Source: Leptolyngbyaceae cyanobacterium SM1_3_5 (lineage in GTDB: Bacteria; Cyanobacteriota; Cyanobacteriia; Elainellales; Elainellaceae). From it: a DNA stretch of 5,286 nt. The number at the start of each line of letters is the position of its first letter. Position 1 is the first letter of the stretch. The stretch is from NCBI GenBank assembly GCA_012031475.1, contig JAAUTJ010000399.1, forward strand, positions 1 to 5,286, in the 5' to 3' direction. Positions 1 through 5,286 of this stretch are shown in pieces. A model generated the notes under the pieces. That model was not told the DNA's origin. It saw only the letters and a program-made list of their open reading frames with translations, and did not search any database. The translations under genes and the position numbers were made by a program.

Positions 1-215
1 AAGCCGCCCGCAAAGCAGCCGGAGATCTTGAAGCGCAAGGCGTGGATGAAGATTTTCTCACCGCATTGGAATACGGGTTGCCGCCGACGATGGGCATGGG
101 CATGGGGATCGATCGACTGGTGATGCTGCTGACCGATTCGGCTAGCATTCGCGATGCGATCGCCTTTCCCTTGCTGAAACCGGACAAGTTTGATGCCGAA
201 ACCGGACAAGTTTGA
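1..215 (+). CDS. lysS: Lysyl-tRNA synthetase (class II), C-terminal end, partial
   Basis: This is the last 70 codons of a class II lysyl-tRNA synthetase, the cytoplasmic enzyme that charges tRNA-Lys with lysine using ATP. The 5' part lies outside the window; the first full codon is at position 3 and TGA is at 213-215. The visible protein contains FLTALEYGLPPTMGMGMGIDRLVMLLT, split here as FLTALEYGLPP and GMGMGIDRLVMLLT. The latter is class II motif 3, whose arginine contacts ATP, and it is followed by SIRDAIAFPLLKPD, the usual LysRS ending (known for the family). LysRS normally stops close to the LLKPD/LLRPE segment. Here there are about ten more residues (KFDAETGQV), produced by an 18-bp direct repeat whose second copy is read in another frame. 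The identification is secure from motif 3 and the C-terminal signature; the short tail is strain-specific and probably tolerated. Confidence 0.95.
   Translation, partial: AARKAAGDLEAQGVDEDFLTALEYGLPPTMGMGMGIDRLVMLLTDSASIRDAIAFPLLKPDKFDAETGQV
176..215 (+). repeat. 18-bp direct repeat at the lysS stop codon
   Basis: The 18-base unit GAAACCGGACAAGTTTGA occurs at 176-193 and again, without mismatch, at 198-215, a pitch of 22 bp. Because 22 is not a multiple of three, the first copy is read as part of KPDKFD and the second as ETGQV followed by the stop codon. The second copy therefore supplies the gene's terminator codon. This looks like a short tandem duplication by replication slippage; which state is ancestral cannot be told from this sequence. 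Confidence 0.85.
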
Positions 216-344
216 GCGGGTCGCGGGTGATTCCCCGAAAAGGGCGATCGGAGTTCATTGGGCAACAAAACCTCAAGTTTTCAGACGGTCTCTAAATTCT
301 CGCGGTTAGGATAGGGGACAATCACTTCCTGATGGGAATTATTT

Positions 345-350
345 TCTAAT
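345..350 (+). promoter_or_regulatory. Possible -10 element for the lipoprotein gene
   Basis: TCTAAT at 345-350 matches the sigma-70 -10 consensus at five of six positions. No good -35 hexamer stands 16-18 bp upstream, so this is only a candidate. It is also embedded between two copies of ATGGGAAT (332-339 and 349-356). If used, transcription would start near 357 and the palindrome at 364-385 would lie in the first bases of the mRNA. Confidence 0.2.
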
Positions 351-363
351 GGGAATGCTCAAT

Positions 364-385
364 CTGAATTTCGATCGAGATTCAG
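364..385. promoter_or_regulatory. Near-perfect 22-bp palindrome upstream of the lipoprotein gene
   Basis: The arms CTGAAT (364-369) and ATTCAG (380-385) flank a central TCGATCGA palindrome. Ten of the eleven base pairs across the dyad are Watson-Crick and the eleventh is T-G, which would still pair in RNA. It ends 37 nt before the ATG at 423. It could be an operator for a dimeric regulator or a hairpin in the 5' untranslated region. The centre overlaps the CGATCG core that is very common in cyanobacterial DNA, so part of the symmetry may be background; the six-base outer arms are not explained that way. Confidence 0.4.
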
Positions 386-422
386 TCAGCAACTTTTAGG
401 TTGTCCACTCTTTTTGAGTCTG

Positions 423-1079
423 ATGAAAAATTCACTGCGCCTTGCTTTACTTGTTTTCACTGCAACCTTGACGATCGCCGCCTGTGGCAGAACCAACGTT
501 GCCAATGATTCGACCCCTTCACCCGCTGCTTCTGCGCCTGCCGAAAGCCCAACCACAGGAGCTTCGCCAAGCGCACCTGTGCCACTTCCCGATGGCGAGG
601 CTTCACCTGAACCCAGCCCGCAGGCTTCGGCTCCTGCCAATGCAGGCGACGGCCAAACCTACCGTCAGGCGGAAGGACTGTTTGAGATTTCGTTCCCCGC
701 TGGCTACACCTACCGCGAAACCGATAGCACCTTGACGTTTGCCTCTGGCGATGGCGGCTTTGGCGGCGTGGTGGAATATGGCTCGGCAGAAGGCAAACGG
801 CTGACCACCCAGCAGCTTGAAGACGCACTGAAGCAAGGCTATGAAGACCGCCTTGAGGAAGTTTCGTGGCAGGATACGCAGCTTCAGCCGGATGGCAGCG
901 TCCGCGTGGACTGGATAGGCCGCGATAAAGAAGGCCGCGACTTGGACGCAATTAGCTTCATTGAGCAGCGCGGCGACACGATCTTCATCTTGAATCTGTT
1001 TGGCGTTGACAAGCCCTACAACGACTACAACGATGCTGCTGAGGCGATCGTTGGCAGCTATCGCGTCAAACAGCAATAA
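423..1079 (+). CDS. Predicted lipoprotein with Ser/Pro/Ala-rich linker, function unknown
   Basis: I do not recognise a named family with certainty. The ATG at 423 gives a 218-residue protein that opens with a type II signal peptide: basic start (MKNSLR), hydrophobic core LALLVFTATLTIAA and a lipobox IAAC with Cys21. It should therefore be lipid-anchored after export. An in-frame TTG at 414 would only add three residues and is less likely. Residues about 22-75 are a low-complexity Ser/Pro/Ala/Glu linker, probably a flexible tether. Residues about 79-218 form a compact domain (YRQAEGLFEISFPAGYTY at its start, FIEQRGDTIFILNLFG later, a final helix AAEAIVGSYRV). This order, a strand with FxISFPxGY, a strand with a 'disaggregated' charged region, then a C-terminal helix, is reminiscent of small PsbP/Mog1-like periplasmic or lumenal domains; that is inference from pattern only. 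No strong Shine-Dalgarno is visible (GAG at 416-418 at best). It stands alone, convergent with the ABC transporter gene. Confidence 0.8.
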   Translation: MKNSLRLALLVFTATLTIAACGRTNVANDSTPSPAASAPAESPTTGASPSAPVPLPDGEASPEPSPQASAPANAGDGQTYRQAEGLFEISFPAGYTYRETDSTLTFASGDGGFGGVVEYGSAEGKRLTTQQLEDALKQGYEDRLEEVSWQDTQLQPDGSVRVDWIGRDKEGRDLDAISFIEQRGDTIFILNLFGVDKPYNDYNDAAEAIVGSYRVKQQ

Positions 1080-1085
1080 AAAAAC

Positions 1086-1128
1086 AGGACGCCTTCAGCG
1101 ATCGCCCCTTGGCAGGAGGGGTAGTCCT
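1086..1128 (+). terminator. Possible terminator hairpin after the lipoprotein gene
   Basis: Seven bases past the stop codon, AGGAC (1086-1090) can pair with GTCCT (1124-1128), and inside it CCCCT (1105-1109) with AGGGG (1117-1121) around a 7-nt loop. The left side carries 14 unpaired bases against 2 on the right, so the structure is lopsided. An A-run precedes it and only a short T-rich stretch (ATTT) follows. It sits between converging genes, where a two-way terminator would be useful, but it is not a textbook intrinsic terminator. Confidence 0.3.
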
Positions 1129-1256
1129 ATTTCTGAAAGAACAAAGAAAAGCCGCCATTTTCAGAAGTTTTGTCAGGCAAAGCGCTCAGAATTTAGCTTT
1201 TTTCTCTACCTTTTACGCAATACGACTACCCCTGCCCCATGCTTCCAAAATTCAAG
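1129..1256. other. Convergent intergenic spacer
   Basis: This stretch separates the lipoprotein gene from the end of the ABC transporter gene. It holds no credible gene; short open frames here lack start signals and family likeness. GACTACCCCT at 1224-1233 is the exact inverse of AGGGGTAGTC at 1117-1126, so the two could compete with the hairpin at 1086-1128. A weak stem AAAGC/GCTTT (1179-1183, 1196-1200) is followed by TTT and a pyrimidine run, which could be a poor terminator for + strand transcription. Confidence 0.5.
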
Positions 1257-2989
1257 CTACCCAAGCCGATCGCTTGGCAGTTCGCTCAACTCCGGCTGCG
1301 GATTGGCGATCGTCGGATGTTTGATTCGCCAAGTTTTGCCTTGCAGTTCCAGAATCCGCTGATGATAGTTTACCAGCGTTGCCCGATGCCCAACGCTCAA
1401 GATTGTGGTTCCAGTCGATCGCAAATGCTGATACAGCCGCTCCTCGTTCTCCAAGTCTAGAGCGCTCGTCGCTTCATCCAAAATCGCGTACTTGGGCGCA
1501 TTCAGCAGGATACGGGCAAAGCTGAGCCGCTGCTGCTCTCCGAGTGACAGCACATCCGCCCATTCCTGCTCGGCCTCAAAGCCGCCAAACCGCTGGTCAA
1601 GTCCGGCCAAATTCACCTGCTCTAGCACCTGCTGTAAGCGCAGGTCGGCCACTTCGCGATCGGTGTTGGGATAGAGAAGCTGTTCGCGCAGAGTTCCCAG
1701 CACCATGTAGGGACGCTGCGGTAAAAAGAGGATGTGATTGGCATCCGGGCGATCGATTTTGCCACTGCCCGCATTCCACAGTCCGGCGATCGCCCGCAGC
1801 AGCGAACTTTTGCCGCAGCGCTCGACCCCATCACGAGCAGTCCTTCACCCGCAGGCAGATCGATCGACAAGTCTTCGATCAAGGTGCGCTGATAGTTTGG
1901 GGTTTGCAGCGTCAGATGTTCAACGGCTAAGCGATCGGCTGCGACAGTTTCGATCGTGGGTTGGTCTACTGCGGGTGTATTGGTCTGCTCCAGAAATTCG
2001 GCAAAGCTCGCCAGTCGGCTGATTCCGGCTCCGAAGGTGGTCAGGGCTTGAAAGCGAGCGACGACGACATTGAGCGAGAAAAATACTCGGACAAAAGCAC
2101 CCTGTGCCTCGCTGACCTTGCCAACCTCAATTTCTCCAGCGAAGATGGCCGGAGCAACAACTAAGGCAGGCAGGACAAAGGGAATGAACTCGTAGGCGTT
2201 CGTTAACACATTCAGATTAAGTTCCCAAATCAGCAGCCGCTTGACGTTTTCAAATACAGATAAGAAGCGATGTTTGACCTGTTCGGATTCACGCGCTTCG
2301 CCTTGATAAAAAGCGATCGACTCAGCATTTTCGCGAATCCGCACGAGGCTAAAGCGCAGGTCAGCTTCTTTCTTTAGCTGCTCAAAGTTCAGCCGCACCA
2401 AGGGTTGGCCGAACACGAACGTCGTCACCACCGTTCCCACGAGGGCATACAGGACGAGAAAAAACACGAGTGGCCTGGAAATTCCCCAAAGGACGCTGCT
2501 AAAGGCGATCACTGAGAGGACGGACTCCACCAAAACAAGCGCAAACGCCAGCGACTCCTGAGTGAAACTGCGGACATCTTCGGCAATCCGCTGGTCGGGG
2601 TTATCAATTTCGGCAGTTAGAATTTGCAGCTTGTAGTAGGCGCGATCGCGAAAGTAGGAATCCACAAATCGCTCGGTCAGCCACCTGCGCCACTGCAAGC
2701 TGAGGCGATCGCGCAGATAGTTATACCCCGCCAGCAGCGGCGCATACAGCACCAGCACGACCAGAAACACGATCACCGTTTGCCAGAAGCGCGGTTCATC
2801 TTGTGCCGAAAGCGAGGAGATCAGCACCCCCCGTTTGTTGTTCAGCACGACGCTCAGTCCGGTGTAGGCCAGCAGGCACAGGAAGACGGAAAGCAGCAAC
2901 CCTCTGGCCTGCCACTTCTGATCGCCAAACCAGTAGGATTTTGCGATCGTCCAAAACTGCCCAAAAACCTTGAAATTCAATCGATTCAT
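1257..2989 (-). pseudogene. SbmA/BacA/YddA-type (COG4178) ABC transporter, fused permease and ATPase, frameshifted in Walker A
   Basis: This encodes a half-transporter of the bacterial ABCD-like family (YddA, BclA, Rv1819c), which forms homodimers in the inner membrane; relatives move peptides or cobalamin, and the cyanobacterial substrate is unknown. Numbering is from the ATG at 2989, chosen because MNRLNFKVFGQFW is the usual family start and an AGG lies 8 nt upstream; an in-frame ATG at 3022 would add 11 residues. The membrane domain has about five to six hydrophobic segments, the family motif DNPDQRIAED (about 129-138) and an EAA-like motif ENAESIAFYQGE (about 220-231). The ATPase domain starts near 350. 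After MGSS the frame changes: one base is missing near 1819. Restoring one G on the coding strand gives GSSGCGKSS, then LPQRPY (Q-loop), LSLGEQQR (signature), YAILDEATSALD (Walker B, D-loop) and SVGHR (H-loop), about 577 residues in all, normal for the family. As read, the upstream frame ends at 1622 and ATP binding is lost. It may be a true pseudogene or a sequencing error. Confidence 0.93.
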
Positions 2990-3241
2990 GAAAGCGACCT
3001 GCTCAGCAATGCCTTCATACATAAACCGATCGCCTGCTGAGGGAAACTGCCCAATAGCCGATTGTCATTTCGCTGCCCGTTTTCTTTCTTCACAGTTTTC
3101 TTGCTTTGTAATGACGAAATGCTGTTCTTGGCTCATCGCCTTTATGCTGTACAAATGACCAATGAAGTTGGCGATCGATACCTTAAAATCTAACTCATGC
3201 CGACTGTTCAGAGGTCGATGTCAAAATACAGAATCTAAAAA
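2990..3241. other. Divergent intergenic region between ABC transporter and DUF29 gene
   Basis: Both flanking genes are transcribed outward from this AT-richer stretch, so it should hold two promoters. On the + strand TAAAAT (3184-3189) matches the -10 consensus at five of six positions, with ATGAAG (3162-3167) a poor -35 at 16-bp spacing; it could serve the DUF29 gene, leaving a leader of about 45 nt. On the - strand I find no convincing pair; ATGACA-like sequence near 3060-3067 is the best -35 but lacks a -10. CATTTCG (3066-3072) and CGAAATG (3115-3121) form a small inverted repeat. If the transporter begins at 3022, this region shrinks accordingly. Confidence 0.4.
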
Positions 3242-3674
3242 ATGAGAGAAAAGTATTTTAAGGATTTTTAATTCGTGGATTAATCAAACAGCCCAACTAC
3301 TGCGGGAGCAGCGCTGGCATGAAATTGATGTGCCGAATTTGATTGAAGAGGTTGAAGGTTTGGGCAAAAGCGAACGGCGGGCAATCACCAGTCAACTGAT
3401 TCGTCTTCTGCTGCATCTGCTCAAATGGCAGTATCAGCCCCAGCGTCGCTCAGAAAGTTGGCTTGATTCCATTACGGATGCGCAGACTCAGATTAAATTA
3501 GCGATCGAAGATAGCCCCAGTCTCAGAAGTTATCCAGCAGAGCAGCTTGAAGCAAGCTATCAGCGGGCGCGTCGTCAAGCTGCTCAGCAAACGAGTCTGG
3601 AAATCTCTGTATTTTCAGAGACTTGTCCCTATTCTTTGCAACTCATTTTGTCAGAAGATTGGCTGCCAAAGTAA
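3242..3674 (+). pseudogene. DUF29 family protein, frameshifted after codon 9
   Basis: The body is a clear DUF29 domain (PF01724), a small helical family of unknown function that is present in many copies in cyanobacteria. Diagnostic segments are TAQLLREQRWHEID, NLIEEVEGLGKSERRAI, LLLHLLKWQYQPQRR, the SPSL segment, AYQRAR-like ASYQRARRQAA and the terminal LPK. The family starts with M-x(n)-Y-x-K-D-F-x-x-W. Here an ATG at 3242 gives MREKYFKDF and then hits TAA at 3269-3271, while the +1 frame continues as NSWINQTAQLLREQRW. The junction is a run of five T (3265-3269); with four T the gene reads without interruption for 143 residues, the usual family size. As read, the first usable start in the intact frame is GTG at 3330, giving 114 residues and losing the first helix; no good Shine-Dalgarno supports that start. 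The gene converges on the DUF72 gene with a 38-nt gap. The break may be a homopolymer error, a real lesion, or a slip site. Confidence 0.88.
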
Positions 3675-3712
3675 CTGTCCAAAGCAATTGCAAACCGTCT
3701 TTGTGAAACGCC

Positions 3713-4549
3713 CTAGAACAAATTAAGCTGGGTGGTTTGCTCGATCGCATCCCAAGGCAAGCGGGGCACGGCAACGCCTTGTTCTTCCAAGACTTGCTGA
3801 ACGAAATGCGCGTTGGTGGGAGAGTGGACTTCGATCGGGCAGTGGACGCAGAAATAAATTTGCGTGGTGGGCAGCCAGGTTTGCAATCGCGTTGCCCAAT
3901 CGGTGAGGAAGACGGCATTTTTAGCACGCTCGGGGTGGCTGACGTAGCGAATTAGGGTGAAGTCGCTGGTCAGGCTGGGGACGAGTGGGAGCTTGGGCTT
4001 GCGGCGCTCGAACTCGGTGGTTGCTTCCTGATAAATCGGGCGACTGTCGAGCAGGACGCGACCCAGATTCAATTCGCGCAAGAGGCGATCGAGCTTTTCC
4101 ACTGCGGCAGGAGTGAACCAGGCGGGATGACGCACTTCAACGGCCAGTTTGGTAGCGGGTCGCCATGCCTGCAAAAACTGAGCGAGATCGTCAAACTGGG
4201 CGGGGCTGTAGTAGGGAGGCAGTTGCAGGAACAGCAGACCCAGACGCGATTCAAGCAGGGAAACGCGATCGAAAAATCGCTGGGCAGCGTCCACCTGCGG
4301 CAGCAAAGCGCCCTGATGCGAAATGTCACGCGGCAGCTTCAGGCAAAACTTAAAGCCCTCTGGCGTTTCGGCTTTCCAGCGGCGAAGGGTTGCGGCATCC
4401 GGCACGGCATAAAACGTCGTATTGCCCTCAACGGTCGTCAAGCGCTGACTGTAGAGCGACAAAAAATCGCGGCTGCGGCTGCCAGCGGGAAATAGATCGC
4501 CCACCCAGTCTTTGTAGCTCCAGATGGCGCAGCCGAGGTAAAAGGGCAT
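3713..4549 (-). CDS. DUF72 domain-containing protein (YecE family)
   Basis: This intact 278-residue protein belongs to DUF72 (PF01904), predicted cytoplasmic TIM-barrel proteins of unknown biochemical function; the length is normal. Seen family segments, in order: GCAIWSYKDWVGDLFP (about 6-21), TTVEGNTTFYAVPD (38-51), FKFCLKLPRDISH (66-78), LGLLFLQLPP (103-112), LAVEVRHPAWF (135-145), and near the end VHSPTNAHFVQQVL (241-254). There is no signal peptide or membrane segment. The ATG at 4549 is chosen because the family begins a few residues before the G-x-x-x-W segment. The leader on the coding strand is pyrimidine-rich (CCTTCCTTCTCT) with no Shine-Dalgarno. It lies 39 nt downstream of the histidine kinase stop on the same strand, so it may be the second gene of a transcript. 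Nothing in the sequence ties it functionally to the kinase. Confidence 0.95.
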   Translation of the reverse strand: MPFYLGCAIWSYKDWVGDLFPAGSRSRDFLSLYSQRLTTVEGNTTFYAVPDAATLRRWKAETPEGFKFCLKLPRDISHQGALLPQVDAAQRFFDRVSLLESRLGLLFLQLPPYYSPAQFDDLAQFLQAWRPATKLAVEVRHPAWFTPAAVEKLDRLLRELNLGRVLLDSRPIYQEATTEFERRKPKLPLVPSLTSDFTLIRYVSHPERAKNAVFLTDWATRLQTWLPTTQIYFCVHCPIEVHSPTNAHFVQQVLEEQGVAVPRLPWDAIEQTTQLNLF

Positions 4550-4559
4550 AGAGAAGGAA

Positions 4560-4742
4560 GGGGGTTAGGGAAGAAGAGACGCGAGGTTTCACGTCTTTAC
4601 GGGGGGCAAGGGAGAACGGCTGATTTTGAGAAATGAGGGTTCTGAATCGGGTTCGCTGGAATGCCGCATGTCTAATTCTTGTGCGCTTGCTTCCGCGCTG
4701 CTTGAGGCGATCGAATCGCCCGCCTCTTCCCTGCTAACCCCC
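4560..4742. repeat. Inverted pair of a TTAGGG/CCCTAA-like short repeat at the kinase gene's 3' end
   Basis: GGGGGTTAGGGAAG at 4560-4573, in the kinase-DUF72 spacer, is the inverse of CTTCCCTGCTAACCCCC at 4726-4742 in the kinase's coding tail, except for three extra bases in the latter. The stretch 4735-4754 continues as CTAACCCCCAACCCCTGATC, a runlike C-rich pattern typical of short cyanobacterial intergenic repeats. The kinase's residues IRDQGLGV come from it. It could fold back in DNA or mRNA with a loop of about 150 nt, or be two remnants of one repeat family. Confidence 0.4.
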
Positions 4743-5286
4743 AACCCCTGATCCCGAATTCCTTCCGGCTGCTGAATCGGAATTTCGATCGCAAACGTTG
4801 TCCCCCGTCCGACTTCTGAGATGCAGCGCAGGTCGCCGCCGTGTCGATCGACCACGATTTGCCGCGAGATTGATAGGCCAAGCCCCGTTCCTTTGCCAAT
4901 CGGTTTGGTGGTGAAAAAGGTGTTGAACAGTTTGGGCATCAAGTGAGCGGGAATGCCAGAACCGTTGTCAGAAATTTCGATCGTGGCGACGCTGCCTGCG
5001 GGTCGATCGATCAGGCGGGTGCGAATCGTGATTTGGCAGTAGGGACAGGAGTTAATCGGCTTATCGGCAATTTCACTGAGCGCATCGATCGCATTGCTAA
5101 TCAAGTTCATGAACACTTGATTAAGCTGGCTGGGATAGCACTCGACTTCGGGGAGATCGCCGTAGTCCGTCAGGATGCGGATTCCGGTTGTTCCGGCTTT
5201 TGGCCTTGAGGCGGTACTGCAAAATCAGCAAGGTACTGTCGAGTCCTTCGTGAATATCGACAGGCTTCATTTCGGCTTCGTCAAGG
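4589..5286 (-). pseudogene. Sensor histidine kinase, C-terminal kinase region, partial and frameshifted
   Basis: The gene enters from the right edge, so its sensor domains and phospho-accepting histidine are outside the window. The first residues seen, LDEAEMKPVDIHEGLDSTLLILQYRLKAK, given here as LDEAEMKPVDIHEGLDSTL and LILQYRLKAK, are the segment linking the dimerisation domain to the ATPase domain in a large cyanobacterial kinase family. The HATPase_c domain follows: N box NQVFMNLISNAIDAL, G1 box ISDNGSGIP, F box FFTTKP, G2 box GKGTGLGLSIS and the end strand GTTFAIEIPIQ. Between these parts the frame changes: after RLKAK one A too many in a run of four (TTTT on the + strand, 5198-5201) sends translation to a stop at 5121-5123; removing it gives RLKAKAGTTGIRILTDYGD and continuity. 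Residues between the N and G1 boxes include CPYC, a CxxC pair that may be chance. About 60 residues of low-complexity tail after the ATPase domain (4771 to 4592) are unusual. As read, the product lacks its ATPase domain. Confidence 0.9.

Noticed and set aside
216..250. Terminator after lysS
   Set aside because: CCC at 234-236 with GGG at 242-244 gives only a three-base stem and no T-run follows.
332..356. Two copies of ATGGGAAT 17 bp apart as a regulator-binding direct repeat
   Set aside because: Eight bases in an AT-rich spacer is weak evidence, and the pair has no other support.
414..416. TTG as start of the lipoprotein gene
   Set aside because: The ATG three codons later gives a cleaner signal peptide starting MKNSLR, and no better ribosome site supports TTG.
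386..1076. Long open frames on the minus strand and in the other plus frame inside the lipoprotein gene
   Set aside because: They overlap a frame with a convincing signal peptide and domain, are low-complexity shadows of its linker, and lack start signals.
156..2712. Frequent GCGATCGC octamers as a special repeat
   Set aside because: This is the known HIP1 palindrome, abundant throughout many cyanobacterial genomes; it helps identify the organism but is not specific to this locus.
3675..3712. CAAAG/CTTTG as a two-way terminator between DUF29 and DUF72 genes
   Set aside because: The stem is five weak pairs with a long loop and no T-run on either strand.
4127..4495. Plus-strand open frame of 122 codons within the DUF72 gene
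   Set aside because: It is antisense to an intact family member and shows no recognisable motif; the DUF72 frame is clearly the coding one.
1..5286. A new multi-gene defence, mobile or biosynthetic system
   Set aside because: All six genes are common unrelated families or a lone lipoprotein, with alternating strands and no transposase, nuclease, toxin-antitoxin or array nearby.

Overview
This window is almost certainly cyanobacterial chromosome. It carries five exact copies of the HIP1 octamer GCGATCGC (156-163, 1098-1105, 1786-1793, 2642-2649, 2705-2712) and many one-base variants. Its gene content is also typical of filamentous or Leptolyngbya-like cyanobacteria: a DUF29 protein, an SbmA/BacA-type ABC transporter, and a histidine kinase of a type abundant in that phylum. 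The genus cannot be fixed from this sequence. I see no mobile element, CRISPR array, tRNA, rRNA or riboswitch, and no new multi-gene system. This reads as ordinary housekeeping and accessory chromosome.

Layout: (1) 1-215, the 3' end of lysS on the + strand, with an 18-bp direct repeat at its very end. (2) 216-422, an intergenic region with a near-perfect palindrome (364-385) just upstream of (3) 423-1079 (+), a small predicted lipoprotein with a Ser/Pro/Ala-rich linker. (4) 1080-1256, a convergent intergenic region with a possible terminator hairpin. (5) 1257-2989 (-), an ABC exporter/importer with fused membrane and ATPase domains, whose reading frame breaks inside the Walker A loop. (6) 2990-3241, a divergent intergenic region. 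(7) 3242-3674 (+), a DUF29 protein with a frameshift after its ninth codon. (8) 3713-4549 (-), an intact DUF72/YecE-family protein. (9) 4589-5286 (-), the C-terminal kinase region of a sensor histidine kinase, cut by the window edge and also frameshifted.

The most notable feature is that three of the six genes each need exactly one base changed to restore a full family-like protein: one lost base in the ABC P-loop, one extra T in a T5 run in the DUF29 gene, and one extra T in a T4 run (A4 on the coding strand) in the kinase gene. Two of the three lie in homopolymers. That pattern favours draft-assembly or read error over three independent pseudogenes, but the sequence alone cannot decide. If the breaks are real, the transporter cannot bind ATP normally and the kinase lacks its ATPase domain.

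The genes do not form one pathway. The only likely co-transcribed pair is histidine kinase then DUF72 (same strand, 39-nt gap). lysS and the lipoprotein gene share a strand but are about 200 nt apart, and the lipoprotein gene probably has its own promoter.
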